Positions 1 to 10,400 of a stretch of DNA of 64,000 nt are shown here, piece by piece (within the stretch, counting starts at the first letter, position 1; each line of letters begins with the position of its first letter). This stretch comes from Prevotella sp. (lineage in GTDB: Bacteria > Bacteroidota > Bacteroidia > Bacteroidales > Muribaculaceae). The stretch covers positions 62,001 to 126,000 of the forward strand of contig JAMPBN010000002.1 of NCBI GenBank assembly GCA_023666665.1, given 5' to 3'. The translations under genes and the position numbers were made by a program. The notes under the pieces are model-generated. The model was not told where the DNA came from, did no database searches, and was given only the letters and a program-made list of their open reading frames with translations.

Positions 1-154
1 CTGTAGCTTTGTCGAATTTCAGCGAGAACTCCACGCGATTGCCGGCGATTCGGATGTCGTCTTCAACCATGCCGAGTTCCACAATGTTTTTCCCATTTCC
101 GGGATAGCGCACGTTTTTCAACGCTTCAAGAATCAGATTCGGGTAAATTGTCAT
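1..154 (-). CDS. mrp: Mrp/ApbC-family iron-sulfur carrier ATPase, N-terminal fragment
   Basis: Reading the minus strand from the ATG at 154 gives 51 codons, beginning MTIYPNLILEALKNVRYPG, that run off the left edge of the window. This matches the N-terminal MIP18/DUF59 domain that precedes the P-loop NTPase domain in Bacteroidetes Mrp proteins. Such proteins carry and transfer Fe-S clusters in the cytosol. The ATPase part lies outside the window, so no Walker motif can be checked. The start overlaps the end of trmB by 29 bases in another frame, so the gene is the last visible member of the endonuclease-LRR-trmB-mrp operon. The assignment rests on the short N-terminal pattern only. Confidence 0.72.
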   Translation of the reverse strand, partial: MTIYPNLILEALKNVRYPGNGKNIVELGMVEDDIRIAGNRVEFSLKFDKAT

Positions 155-896
155 AGTTATAATGGCGGCCGTAGCTGCGATAAGAGTCAAGTTCAATGTC
201 GTCGGTTTCAGGTTCGGCAAGCGATTGGTCGTCGGTCAGCCTGAAAGCGATATATTTTATGGTTAGTCCACGCGCAAGCCATTGGTTTTCGTAGTGGGTG
301 TGAATGTTGAGAATGCGGTCAACTCCCTCGGGGTTGGCGTAGAGGTCGTCGGTGCGTTTAACCACCGGGAGCTTGTTGAGGTCAATAAGCCGCGAGGTGT
401 ATTCGAAGAGAAACGGACTGTCGGTTTTGAGATTCACAATGCCGTCGGGTTGCAATATGGAGCGATACATCTGTAGGAAGTTGGTAGCCGTCAGTCGCTT
501 GCGGGTCTTTTTCATCTGCGGATCGGGAAATGTTATCCAGATTTCGCTGACCTCTCTTGGGGCGAAAAATTCGCTGAGCAGTTCAATGTTAGTTCGCAGA
601 AAGCCAACGTTGTCCAGCTCGGCGAGATGGGCCTCCTTGGCTCCGGCCCACATACGTGCGCCCTTTATGTCGATTCCGATGAAGTTGCGGTCGGGATATT
701 CGCGGGCAAGCCCCACGGTGTATTCTCCGCGTCCGCAGCCGAGTTCAAGCACTATGGGGTTGCTGTTGCCGAAAAAGTCTTCGTGCCAGCGTCCCCGCAT
801 TGCAAACCCCTCTTCACGAAGTTTCCCGATGGGTACTTGAAGCACCTTCGGGAACGTTTCCATTTCTGCAAATTTGCGCAGTTTGTTTTTGCCCAT
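126..896 (-). CDS. trmB: tRNA (guanine-N7)-methyltransferase TrmB
   Basis: A 256-residue protein that would methylate G46 in the tRNA variable loop with S-adenosylmethionine. The SAM-binding motif VLELGCGRGEYT lies near residues 49-60, and the family signature FPDPQMKKTRKRL near 123-135 is clear. The length is close to the family norm, with a modest extension at the C-terminus (DDQSLAEPETDD region). It is cytosolic. Its ATG shares one base with the TAA of the upstream LRR gene, and its own 3' end overlaps mrp by 29 bases, so translation is probably coupled through the operon. It is unusual to find this housekeeping enzyme behind two secreted-protein genes. Confidence 0.95.
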   Translation of the reverse strand: MGKNKLRKFAEMETFPKVLQVPIGKLREEGFAMRGRWHEDFFGNSNPIVLELGCGRGEYTVGLAREYPDRNFIGIDIKGARMWAGAKEAHLAELDNVGFLRTNIELLSEFFAPREVSEIWITFPDPQMKKTRKRLTATNFLQMYRSILQPDGIVNLKTDSPFLFEYTSRLIDLNKLPVVKRTDDLYANPEGVDRILNIHTHYENQWLARGLTIKYIAFRLTDDQSLAEPETDDIELDSYRSYGRHYNYDNLPESDS

Positions 897-2113
897 TATC
901 TGCTGATTTTTGCTGCTCCTATTTCGGTGACCACGAGGTAGATGCCTCTTGGCCAGCCGTTGGTTTTTATTTCGATTTCGTTTTTGGCTGTTGCGGAAAC
1001 TATGCGTCGGCCGGCGGCATCGAACACTGCAACGTTGCCCATGGGCAGCGAGCTTGTCAGAGTAATGGCATCGGCGGCGACGGCAACGTTAAATGATGCA
1101 TCGGCAACGGTTGAGGCAACCGTTTCGCTGGAGTTCTCCCAATCTTTCTGCGATATGATTTTAAAGTTGTTCCATTGGGGGGTATCCTTGTAGTTCTCAA
1201 CCATATTGTCGGGGGTCACGAGCGTGATTTCGCTTTGGTTTAACCGGCTCCAGACGTTGTTGCCAAGGTCGGGAATAAATGAGAGTTTGGTTGCGTCGAT
1301 ATATGACAGGCCACTCATTGCCGACATTGCGTTATCGTCAATATAGCTGAGGCTCTCGGGCAGTTTGAGGGTTTGGATTCCGGAGGTGCCGTAGAGTGCG
1401 CCTTTTTCAAATACGACCGATTTTTCGGGGAGTACGAGGGCATTGAGGCCGTTGCATTCGGCTACTGCCCAAGGCCCGATTTCCGTGCAGTTGGTGAGAT
1501 TTGAAAGCGAGAGTTCACGCAGGCCTCCGCAAGCTTCAAACATACCCTCGGGAATGCTGGACAGAGTTCCTGAAATCTGCACAGTAGTCAGCTTGGGGCA
1601 GTAAGCAAAGGCGCGGGTGCCTATTGTTTTTACCGATTCGGGAATGTAGATGGATTTCAGTGATTCGCAACGCATTGCGGCGTAGTCGCCGATAGAGGTC
1701 ACGCCGTTGGGAACCACGAGTTCTTTCAATCCGCTGCCGCTGAGCGAACCCTTACCGATGGCTTTGAGTCCGGCCGGAAGAATGATGTCGTTGAGATTGA
1801 TGAGTCCGGTAAGGGCATAGTCGGGCAGAGTGGCCGCCGGAGATGTTTTCAGCCCGGTGTAAGGCAATGCCGCTCCGCTGTAAGCCACGATTTCAACGCC
1901 GTAGATGTCGAGGGATTCGAGCGCATTGAGGTTGTCAAAAATGTAAGCGAAGTCGGCGGCGTTCATCTTGCCGGTAATGGTCAGCGAGGTTTCATCTGCC
2001 GCCACTCCGGCTTTGCTCAGCTTTCCGGCCTGAAGATTTAAAACTTCGCCGGCATTGGCCGCAGCGGTTGCGGTCAATGCCATAGCGAGAATGAGTTGCT
2101 TGTATATTGTCAT
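896..2113 (-). CDS. secreted BspA-type leucine-rich repeat protein with T9SS-like tail
   Basis: A 405-residue secreted protein. A signal peptide occupies about residues 1-21 (ending ANA). Residues about 85-320 contain LRR_5/BspA-type repeats with the recurrent pattern LKxIxIPxSVKTIGxxAF. The last roughly 65 residues look like a type A T9SS sorting domain (GNVAVFDAAGRRIV followed by PRGIYLVV). BspA-type repeats usually mediate binding to host or bacterial surfaces, but no ligand can be deduced here. The start codon overlaps the stop of the endonuclease gene by one base, and the stop overlaps the trmB start by one base. Confidence 0.85.
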   Translation of the reverse strand: MTIYKQLILAMALTATAAANAGEVLNLQAGKLSKAGVAADETSLTITGKMNAADFAYIFDNLNALESLDIYGVEIVAYSGAALPYTGLKTSPAATLPDYALTGLINLNDIILPAGLKAIGKGSLSGSGLKELVVPNGVTSIGDYAAMRCESLKSIYIPESVKTIGTRAFAYCPKLTTVQISGTLSSIPEGMFEACGGLRELSLSNLTNCTEIGPWAVAECNGLNALVLPEKSVVFEKGALYGTSGIQTLKLPESLSYIDDNAMSAMSGLSYIDATKLSFIPDLGNNVWSRLNQSEITLVTPDNMVENYKDTPQWNNFKIISQKDWENSSETVASTVADASFNVAVAADAITLTSSLPMGNVAVFDAAGRRIVSATAKNEIEIKTNGWPRGIYLVVTEIGAAKISR

Positions 2114-3810
2114 TATTCGTTGGTAATGATTACTTTAACGGGTGTTGACTTGTTGGCCGATATAACGTAGACTCCGGGTTGAAGCTCGACTATTTCGTTG
2201 TTTTGCACGTTGGTCAGGTGCAGGATTTCGCGTCCGGACGGAGCGAAAACAGTGAGATGCTCAATCGCTTCGGTGCTTACAACGAGTATGCCGCCGGGAT
2301 ATTTGTTGAATGCGATTTTGGCATCTTGTTCTACCGTGGTTATTCCTGCGGTGCTCACGCTGATGGAGTTGCTCTGCGGTGAATAAACGCCCAGTCGCAC
2401 GCTCTGCACAGTGTAGCTTTCGTTGCCGCAGAAGTCGTCAATACTCAGGTGTGGTTCTTCGGCAAGAAGCTGCTCGGTAGATGCCGTGCCGTTTTCATAT
2501 TTTGTGCGGTTCACGACCCAGTAGTCAACCACTTCGCCCTCAACCGGTATCCAGTTTGCGGTATAGCTCGTTGCGTTGATGTCGGTTGCAGCAGTTGCAG
2601 TGGGAGCCGTGAGGGTGGGCGCGGCAAAACAAGCTCCGCGCAGCCCAACTCCAACGCTCCCGGTAATGCCTCCGCCGGTAATAAGCAGGCGGGAGGTGTG
2701 TTCGCCAATCGACTTGGGCGAATATTCAACCGTTACCCAAACGCCTTCGGGGTCATTTACGGCTGCTGTGCCGATTTTGGTGCTTTTTTCGCCGTCGATG
2801 AAGAAATGCTCAGCACCATTGTCGTCGGTGTCGGTGCGGTCGTATATCTGCAGTCTCAGGTCGCCGGCAATCAGATTGTCGCCGTTAATGTGGAGTTTTG
2901 CTTTAATGGAATGCCCCTCGGCAACATCGCCAAACTCCAGTACGCTCCCTTGGGTGGGGTTTATGAGAATGGGTTCTCCAGAAACATCTCCGGCCAAATG
3001 CTCGCTCAAAACGAACTTCTCGCCCTTGTGGTTGCCCCAGATGTATTCCATCAAGTCGGGGAAGTCAATAAAGGGGTTTCGGTTGTTCTGAAAAGCATAA
3101 ACGGCTTCGTTGCGGTCTATTTCCTTTTGGCTGACCTCGTCTTCGCGGGCCCATTTGAGCAGTAGCTCCTGGCTCCAGCGGTTGAGGGTGGGGTAGGTGT
3201 TGTTGTCGACCATATAAGTATATTTCCATCGCAGGTTTTGATAGCAGGTGGCCACGTACATATATGTTCTGGCAAAGTCGCCCTTGTATTCGTCGTCGGG
3301 TTCAAAGACCAAAGAAGCGCCTCCGCCCTGGCCCGAAACAGGATAGCCAACGGTTGTGATGCCGTTGTTGAAGTTTACGGTCTTGGTCATATCCACTTCG
3401 CCCAATGGGTAGTTGTATTTTGCCATATTGGCGGCGGCTTCAGAGGGGTAGAGGTGGTTAAGGTCGGTGTATGCGGGAATTTCGGTAGAGCCTCCCCACC
3501 AGCTTTTGGGGAAAGAGTGTTCGCGGTTCAGACCCGTGAACTTGGGCGCATAGAGTGGAATGTCGGAATACATATCCCACCATCGGGTACTCTCGGGATA
3601 CACGTCGGTAACCTGAAAATATTGGGGCAGATTGTAGTATCCGCTGATTTCGGTGTGGGGGTTAATGGTTTGATATACTGCTGTTTTAAGCTCAGCTTCC
3701 GATTTGCCGTCAATTTTGTTGTAGTACCCTTGGGGTATGTTGCGGTCGGCGGCAAATCCCTGAATTGCCGCAACCATAAGGATAGATAAAAGCGTATGCC
3801 GTTGAAACAT
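2113..3810 (-). CDS. secreted endonuclease I (EndA/NucM family) with T9SS-like tail
   Basis: A 565-residue secreted nuclease. A signal peptide covers about residues 1-20. The endonuclease I domain covers about 25-270 and carries the diagnostic beta-beta-alpha-metal motif NREHSFPKSWW (95-105) followed by TDLNHLYPS (115-123); the His in the first motif is the expected general base. The middle region (about 290-490) looks like Ig-like and fibronectin III domains. The C-terminus (LTVFAPSGREILHL, PGVYVIS) resembles a type A sorting domain. The enzyme would degrade extracellular DNA or RNA for nutrients or biofilm turnover. It heads the operon with a consensus -7 box 26 bases upstream. Confidence 0.9.
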   Translation of the reverse strand: MFQRHTLLSILMVAAIQGFAADRNIPQGYYNKIDGKSEAELKTAVYQTINPHTEISGYYNLPQYFQVTDVYPESTRWWDMYSDIPLYAPKFTGLNREHSFPKSWWGGSTEIPAYTDLNHLYPSEAAANMAKYNYPLGEVDMTKTVNFNNGITTVGYPVSGQGGGASLVFEPDDEYKGDFARTYMYVATCYQNLRWKYTYMVDNNTYPTLNRWSQELLLKWAREDEVSQKEIDRNEAVYAFQNNRNPFIDFPDLMEYIWGNHKGEKFVLSEHLAGDVSGEPILINPTQGSVLEFGDVAEGHSIKAKLHINGDNLIAGDLRLQIYDRTDTDDNGAEHFFIDGEKSTKIGTAAVNDPEGVWVTVEYSPKSIGEHTSRLLITGGGITGSVGVGLRGACFAAPTLTAPTATAATDINATSYTANWIPVEGEVVDYWVVNRTKYENGTASTEQLLAEEPHLSIDDFCGNESYTVQSVRLGVYSPQSNSISVSTAGITTVEQDAKIAFNKYPGGILVVSTEAIEHLTVFAPSGREILHLTNVQNNEIVELQPGVYVISANKSTPVKVIITNE

Positions 3811-3835
3811 GAGGGCTTTCTTTAAATTAGGTGTG

Positions 3836-3843
3836 CAAAGTTA
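3836..3843 (-). promoter_or_regulatory. -7 promoter box for the endonuclease operon
   Basis: On the minus strand this reads TAACTTTG, a perfect match to the Bacteroidetes TAnnTTTG -7 element. It lies about 25 bases before the ATG at 3810. No good TTTG -33 box was seen. Confidence 0.7.
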
Positions 3844-3911
3844 CGAAAAAATTTATAAAATTCTAACGTTTTACATATCCTAAAGGTTGAGCCTGCCTGA
3901 TTATTACCCGG

Positions 3912-4850
3912 TTATGACTGAATGGACAGAAGTGTTGCTCCGGGGGTGGCCGCGAGTTGGCGCATTGATGCCGGGAAGATATAGGTTTGGCCTTGCCTGA
4001 TGGTCAGGGAGCCGCCGGGGTAGCCGATTTCCGCCTCGCCGCTAAGACACATAACCACGGTAAAGGAGTCGCGTATGTGGGGCAGAGCGCCTCCCTCGGT
4101 GATGCGGTGAACTATGAAATATTCACAGTCGGCCAGCAGCGAGCCGGTCGGGTTGATTTTGTTGGTGGGCGACACGGTGTAGTCAATGGCTTCGCGGGCC
4201 AGGTCGGTGTGAAGTTCGCGGGTGTTGCCGTCGCTGTCGCGGCGTTCGTAGTCGTAGATGCGGTAGGTTATGTCGCTCGTTTGCTGAATTTCGGCCAGTA
4301 GATTGCCGGCACCGATGGCGTGGATTCGTCCGGCGGGAAGAAAAAACACGTCGCCCGGTGCGGTGTCATATTGCGCAACTGCGTCCATTATAGTGTTGTC
4401 GGCAACGCGCTGCGCATATTCCTCGGGGGTGATTTGCCGCGAGAGCCCTACGTAGACTTTGGCATCGGGTTTGCTGGCAATGATGTTCCACATCTCGGTT
4501 TTGCCCGGCGCGTTATGGCGCTTCAAGGCCAAATCGTCGTCGGGGTGAACCTGAACCGACAGGTTTTCATTGGCGTCAATTATTTTAATGAGCAGGGGGA
4601 AGGTGCTGCCATATTTCTTGAAATTTTCTTCGCCAACGAGTTCAGCACCCAGCAGGTTGATTAACTCAGTGAGCGTTTTGCCTTTATACGGTCCATCGGC
4701 AACCACGGAGACGTGGTTGGGTATGGCCGACACCTCCCAGCTTTCGCCGATGTTTTTCTGGTCGGTGTCCAGTCCCTTATATTGTGCGATTTTATTGCCA
4801 CCCCATATTACCGTTTTCAGATATGGGGTGAATCTAACCGGCTGAATCAT
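3912..4850 (-). CDS. manA: mannose-6-phosphate isomerase, class I
   Basis: A 312-residue cytosolic enzyme that interconverts mannose-6-phosphate and fructose-6-phosphate. Zinc-ligand motifs of the cupin fold are present: QVHPDD (Q100, H102), KTEMW (E119) and GRIHAIG (H177). The length fits the short bacterial (Firmicutes/Bacteroidetes-type) ManA. It stands alone between the GH2 gene and the endonuclease operon, all on the minus strand, and has its own -7 box. It could supply GDP-mannose synthesis or feed mannose released by the GH92 enzyme encoded at 41806 into glycolysis; the latter link is inference. Confidence 0.95.
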   Translation of the reverse strand: MIQPVRFTPYLKTVIWGGNKIAQYKGLDTDQKNIGESWEVSAIPNHVSVVADGPYKGKTLTELINLLGAELVGEENFKKYGSTFPLLIKIIDANENLSVQVHPDDDLALKRHNAPGKTEMWNIIASKPDAKVYVGLSRQITPEEYAQRVADNTIMDAVAQYDTAPGDVFFLPAGRIHAIGAGNLLAEIQQTSDITYRIYDYERRDSDGNTRELHTDLAREAIDYTVSPTNKINPTGSLLADCEYFIVHRITEGGALPHIRDSFTVVMCLSGEAEIGYPGGSLTIRQGQTYIFPASMRQLAATPGATLLSIQS

Positions 4851-4878
4851 CTTAGTCTGCGTCTATAATTATTTTGCG

Positions 4879-4886
4879 CAAAGTTA
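4879..4886 (-). promoter_or_regulatory. -7 promoter box for manA
   Basis: The minus strand reads TAACTTTG, ending 28 bases before the manA ATG. A weak -33 (ATTG at 4907-4910) is 20 bases upstream, inside the last codons of the GH2 gene. Confidence 0.7.
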
Positions 4887-4895
4887 CAACATAAG

Positions 4896-7325
4896 TTACA
4901 GAACTGCAATTTTTATGGTGGCGGATTTCAGGGAGGGTGCCGAGGCAGTGAGTGTCATGGTGCCGGATTCATTGCTGCTGCGGAGGATTACGGTTGCCGC
5001 TCCGCTGAACAAATCCATCTCCGGCTGCTGAAATGGCAGCAGGCACGTGGCATCGCCGTTGGCTGTGGCTTCAAACGCCCCCGCCCCGCTGACTTTGAAT
5101 TTTACGCGGCGGCTGTCGGTGGGCACAATGTTGCCATCTTTGTCGGCGACCTGAATGGTGACGTAGACGAGTTCCTCGCCGTTTGCCTCGACCGACTGAC
5201 GGCTTGGTGTAAGGATAAGATGATGCGGTTTTCCGGCGGTGCGCATGGCGCTTTCGGCGGCAGGGTTGCCGTCGCTGTCATATGCAACAACGCGGAGTTC
5301 GCCGGGGGAGTAGCGTGTGTCCATCCACATTAGGCGATAACGGTTCTGATATGTCGAGTCGTTTTTCTCTCTGACTCCTTGGCTCTTGCCGTTGATGAAG
5401 AGTTCGGCTTTGGGAAAGTTGGTATAGACCATCACCGGGGTTATCTCGCCCTCGCGTCCGGGCCAGTTCCAGTGGGGAAGAATGTGAAGAGTGGTGTCTT
5501 GCGTGTTCCATATCGAGCGATAGAGATAATAGCGGTCTTTGGGCAGCGAAGCGAGGTCTATGATGCCGAACAGGGAGCTGTGGCTGGGCCACGCATCCGT
5601 GTCGTAGGGCGACGGCTCGCCCAGGTAGTCGAAGCCGGTCCACACGAATTGTCCGAGTAACCAGTTGTTGTCATCGTCCGTTGCCAGGTCAATGTCGGGA
5701 GTATTGCTCCAGGCACAGGTTTCGTTGTCGTAAGACGATGACTGATTGTCGGGATGCATTTTTATGCGGCGGCCATTTGCCCCCGGCATCTCTACCGGGA
5801 AATGATACACTCCCCGCGATGAAACGGTTGAAGCCGTTTCCGAGCCGAGTACCAATTTTTGTGGCAACGTGGTGTAAACCCGGTCATAGAATTGCGGCTT
5901 GTAGTTGAAGCCGGGGATGTCGAGCGCAGCGGCAAAGCCGTTGGCCAGCACGGCGTTGATTTGGTCCATGCCGCACGTTACCGGGCGCGTGGGGTCGAGC
6001 CGGTGAATAAGATTTTGCAGCATGGTGAGTTCCTCAATGCCTACTTCGGCTCGTTGCGACGGCACTTCATTGCCGATTGACCACATCACCACCGAGGGGC
6101 TATTGCGGTAGTGCTTCACCATATTGGTGATGTCGCGCTCGGCCCAGTCGTTGAACACCGCGCCGTAACCGTTGGGCGATTTCGGTCTGTAGCCCCAGTC
6201 GTCGAATGGCTCAACCATGAGCATAATGCCCATTTCGTCGCATAGCTCTACGAGTTCGGGCGCGGGCATATTGTGGGCGGTGCGTATGGCGTTGCAGCCC
6301 ATATCTTTCAGCAGGGTGAGCTGATGTTTTATTGCCGAGCGGTTCACTGCCGCGCCGAGTGGCCCGAGGTCGTGGTGGTTGCACACGCCGCGAAATTTTG
6401 TTGGTTTTTCATTGAGAAAGAAACCTTTTTCAGGGATGTACTCCAATTTGCGAATGCCGAAGCGGGTGGCGTATTTGTCAACTTCCTTGCCATTGTGGTT
6501 CAGAGTGGTAACGGCAGTGTAGAGCGCCGGAGAATCCAATTCCCAAAGTTGCGGGTCGGAAACCGTGAGGTTTTGCGTCAACGCCAGTCCCCGGGCAATG
6601 TGTATGGTGCTGTCGGCAGCAACTTCTTTGCCCTCCGGATTGAGAATCACGGTTTTAATGCCTATTTTTTCGCCCCACGGACTTGCTGACACTTTTTCGG
6701 CTCCGGCAATTTCGGTGCGGATGCTGACGGTGGCGAAATCTGCCCCGATATGCGGGGTGGTGACGTAAGTGCCCCAAACCGGGATGTGCAGGCGGTCGGT
6801 TTCAATCAACCTGACGTTGCGATAAAGCCCTGCGCCGGGATACCAGCGCGAAGCCCTCTCTTCGTTTTCCAGTCTGACTGTCAGTTCATTGCTTCCCGGT
6901 TTTATGCTGTCGAGTTTTACGGCAAACGAATTGTAGCCGTACGGCCAGAAAGCAACTTCGCAGCCGTTAATGTACACCCGGGCATTGCTCATGGCGCCGT
7001 CGAACACCAGCGAGTAACTGCGCCCGGCAGTGTCGGCAATCTCCAGATTGCGGCGATAAGTGCCTTTCCCGATAAACGGCAAGCCGCCGGTGCGCCCGGT
7101 GTGCCACGATTTTGCTGCTTCGCCGTTTTGCTCAACGGCCACGTTCTGCAGGTCATTGTTTCTGTCAAAGGGACCGCTGATTGCCCAGTCGTGGGGAATG
7201 CGCACGTTTTCCCACTGCTTTTCGTTGTTGGAGAATTGCCAGCCGTCGGTCAGAATGGTGACTTTGCGTTGCGCCGAGGCGGTCAGTGCCAGCGCCAGAG
7301 CTATAATGGAAAGATGAATTTTCAT
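4896..7325 (-). CDS. glycoside hydrolase family 2 (beta-galactosidase-like), secreted
   Basis: An 809-residue enzyme with a signal peptide at 1-18. The GH2 sugar-binding jelly roll covers about 25-175, the Ig-like domain about 185-290 and the TIM barrel from about 295. The acid/base is E420 in WSIGNEVP, and the likely nucleophile is E496 in LVLGSETAS. The C-terminus carries a DUF4982-like domain and a GH2 C5-type Ig domain. This layout is typical of periplasmic Bacteroidetes exo-beta-galactosidases, but GH2 also includes beta-glucuronidases and beta-mannosidases, so the substrate is not fixed. It is divergent from the SusC gene, and the two probably form one small glycan-use locus. Confidence 0.92.
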   Translation of the reverse strand: MKIHLSIIALALALTASAQRKVTILTDGWQFSNNEKQWENVRIPHDWAISGPFDRNNDLQNVAVEQNGEAAKSWHTGRTGGLPFIGKGTYRRNLEIADTAGRSYSLVFDGAMSNARVYINGCEVAFWPYGYNSFAVKLDSIKPGSNELTVRLENEERASRWYPGAGLYRNVRLIETDRLHIPVWGTYVTTPHIGADFATVSIRTEIAGAEKVSASPWGEKIGIKTVILNPEGKEVAADSTIHIARGLALTQNLTVSDPQLWELDSPALYTAVTTLNHNGKEVDKYATRFGIRKLEYIPEKGFFLNEKPTKFRGVCNHHDLGPLGAAVNRSAIKHQLTLLKDMGCNAIRTAHNMPAPELVELCDEMGIMLMVEPFDDWGYRPKSPNGYGAVFNDWAERDITNMVKHYRNSPSVVMWSIGNEVPSQRAEVGIEELTMLQNLIHRLDPTRPVTCGMDQINAVLANGFAAALDIPGFNYKPQFYDRVYTTLPQKLVLGSETASTVSSRGVYHFPVEMPGANGRRIKMHPDNQSSSYDNETCAWSNTPDIDLATDDDNNWLLGQFVWTGFDYLGEPSPYDTDAWPSHSSLFGIIDLASLPKDRYYLYRSIWNTQDTTLHILPHWNWPGREGEITPVMVYTNFPKAELFINGKSQGVREKNDSTYQNRYRLMWMDTRYSPGELRVVAYDSDGNPAAESAMRTAGKPHHLILTPSRQSVEANGEELVYVTIQVADKDGNIVPTDSRRVKFKVSGAGAFEATANGDATCLLPFQQPEMDLFSGAATVILRSSNESGTMTLTASAPSLKSATIKIAVL

Positions 7326-7350
7326 ATGCGTGATAGTGTGAAATGCGGTG

Positions 7351-7358
7351 TAAAGTTA
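7351..7358 (-). promoter_or_regulatory. probable -7 box for the GH2 gene
   Basis: The minus strand reads TAACTTTA, one base off TAnnTTTG, 25 bases before the GH2 ATG. No convincing -33 was seen. The divergent SusC start at 7458 shows no recognisable housekeeping promoter in the remaining spacer. Confidence 0.4.
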
Positions 7359-7457
7359 CAAAAAATCCGCCGATGTTATAGAACTTTTTAGGTGTTTTAT
7401 GAGTTTTTAAGATTGTGAAGAAAATTTAATCACGTTTAACTGTTTTTTTTATCATTA

Positions 7458-10400
7458 ATGAAAAAGATCGCTCTCTTTCTTGTTGCGTCATTAGTATGCT
7501 TTGTATCAGCTATGGCACAAACGCGCACCATTACGGGTCGGGTTGTGTCGGAGGCTGACGACGAGCCTCTGATTGGCGCCACAGTGCTTCCCCTGCCGAG
7601 CGGTAGCGGACAAGGCACTGCAACCGACGTTGATGGTAATTTTTCCATCACAGTTCCGGAACGTTGCACCGAGCTGCAGGTTTCATACATCGGTATGACA
7701 ACGCGCACGGTGCGAATAACTACCGGTAGTATGCTTATCAAACTTTCTGACCACGCAAACCGACTCGATGAGGTAATGGTAGTGGCCTACGGCACCGCCA
7801 AACGCGCCGAATTTACCGGCTCCGCCTCCGTGGTCAAGGCCGATGAGATTGCCGACGCTCTGGTGTCGTCAGTAACCTCGGCACTTTCCGGCAAGGTTGC
7901 CGGCGTGCAGGTGCAGAGTTCCGACGGCCGCCCCGGCAGCTCTCCGAATATTCGCATTCGCGGCGTTGGCTCCATCAATGCCTCCGCATCGCCGCTCTAC
8001 GTGGTTGACGGCGTTCCTTACGACGGCTCAATCTCCGACCTTGCCAGCTCCGACATCGAATCAATGACCGTGCTCAAAGATGCCGCCTCAACGGCACTCT
8101 ATGGCGCACGTGGTGCCAACGGCGTAATCCTCGTCACCACCAAGCGCGGCGCTTCCGGCCAGGCCAAGGTGACGTTTGATGCCCGCTGGGGTGCCAATCA
8201 GCGTCAGATGCCCAATTACAACGTAATCAAATCCACCGGCCAATATATGGAGTTGGTCTATGAGGGGCTCTATAACCAAAATATGGCAACCGGCAAATAC
8301 ACTGCCACCGATGCATGGCGCAGTGCAGCCCAAAGCGCCCTCACGGCCACCGGCTACCAAATCTACACCGTTCCCACCGGCGAATATCTTATTGGCCGCA
8401 ACGGTCGCCTGAACCCCAACGCCACCCTTGGCTACTCCGACGGCGAATATTTCTACACCCCCGATGACTGGACCGACAACACCATTCGCAACGGTCTGCG
8501 CCAGGAATACAACCTCAGCGTCAGCGGAGGCACCGACCGCATAAAATACTACCTCAGCGGCAGTTATCTGGGCGACGAGGGCATTATCCGCGAGAGCAAC
8601 TTCAACCGCTTCTCCACCCGCGCCACAGTTGACTACCAGGCGTTCAAGTGGCTCAAAATCGGCACCAACCTCGCTTATACTTACACCGATGCCAACCGTC
8701 CGAGCGATATGGATCTTGACTACGCAACCTCTGCAGGCAATGCTTTCTTCATTGCCAACCAGATTGCTCCGGTCTACCCGATGTTCGTGCGCGGCGTTGA
8801 CGGCAAGATTATGACCGACCCCGCAACCGGCAAGAAAGTCTATGACTACGGCGACCGCTATTCCACCAACTTTGCCCGCTCGTGGATGTCGCAGGCCAAC
8901 CCTATCGGCAACCTTGTTTACGACACCAACAAGTACCTGAGCGACGTGTTCGACGGCAAGTGGTATGCCACCATCACCCCCATCGAGGGCCTCACCATTA
9001 CCGGCAACGCCGGCTACTGGCTCTCAAACGACCGAGTTCACCTCATCGGCAATCCTTACTATGGTCAGGCAGCCGAGTCCAAGGGCTTTGCCGAGCAATA
9101 CTTCGCCCGTTCGCGCTCCATCAACCTCCAGGCAATCGCAACTTATACCCACACTTTCAACCTCGTGCATAACATCGACGTTATGGCGGGCTACGAAACA
9201 TACAACCTCGAGAACGAAGGCGCCGCCGCTTACGGCTACAACCTCTACGACCCCAATTCCTGGGCAGCAGACAATACTATTGACCAGCGCGACGGCTCCG
9301 GCGACCGCACTATTCAATACACCACCCGAGGCATACTTGCACGTGCTAAGTATAACTATGACAGCAAATACTTTTTCCACGCAAGCTATCGCCGCGATGC
9401 CTCATCGCGTTTCGCTCCCGACCACCGTTGGGGCAACTTCTTCTCCGTCAGTGCTGCCTGGGATGTGGCAAAAGAACGTTTTATGGACAACGTGACCTGG
9501 CTCGACCAACTCAAAGTAAAATTTTCATTCGGCCAGAACGGCAATGACAACCTCGGCGCAGAAACGTATTATTACTATGCCGACAAAGACCAGTACCAAA
9601 TAACCGGCGCCGACGGCGTGTGGAACGATGCCACCCTCGTCTACAAGGGCAACAAGGACATCACCTGGGAAACCTCAAACGCCCTCAATGCCGGCATTGA
9701 CTTTAGCCTCTTCCAAGGCAAGCTCGACGGCACGATTGAATACTACCAGCGTCAGGTCAGCGATATGCTCTTCTTCCTCCCGACCGCTCCCTCCCTGGGC
9801 TACAGCAGCTACCCCGCCAACGTTGGCTCCATGCGCAACTACGGCGTGGAAATCGAGCTGAACTACAACGTGTTCAATACCCGCAACTTCACGTGGGACA
9901 TCAACGCCAACCTCACCTCAATGGGCAATAAGATCATCAAGCTCCCCAAGGAACTGATTGCCGACGGTTACTGGCTCAGCGGTTCGCGCATCTTCAAGGA
10001 AGGCAAGTCAATGTATCAATACTACCTCCCCGCATATGCCGGCGTGGACGAAAAAACCGGCGAGGCTCTCTACTGGGCAAAGCAAACCGATGGCACGGAG
10101 GTGAAAACCAATATCTATACCGACGCTTACAACGGCAACCCCGACAAGGGACTCGTTGAAAACCGCAAGGAGAGCGGCAATATGCTGCCCAAGGTTTACG
10201 GCGGCTTCGGCACCTCGCTCAACTTCTATGGTGTTGACTTCTCAATCAGCTTCGCTTACCAGATTGGCGGCCGCATCTATGACTCCACCTATCAGGAACT
10301 TATGCACAATGCTCAGGCTCGCAACATCGGTGCCAACTACCACGTTGACATTCTCAACCGCTGGACTCCCGAAAATACCCATACCGAAGTGCCCCGCATC

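Noticed and set aside
2449-3165. 238-codon open frame on the plus strand
   Set aside because: It is antisense to the endonuclease gene and lacks any family pattern.
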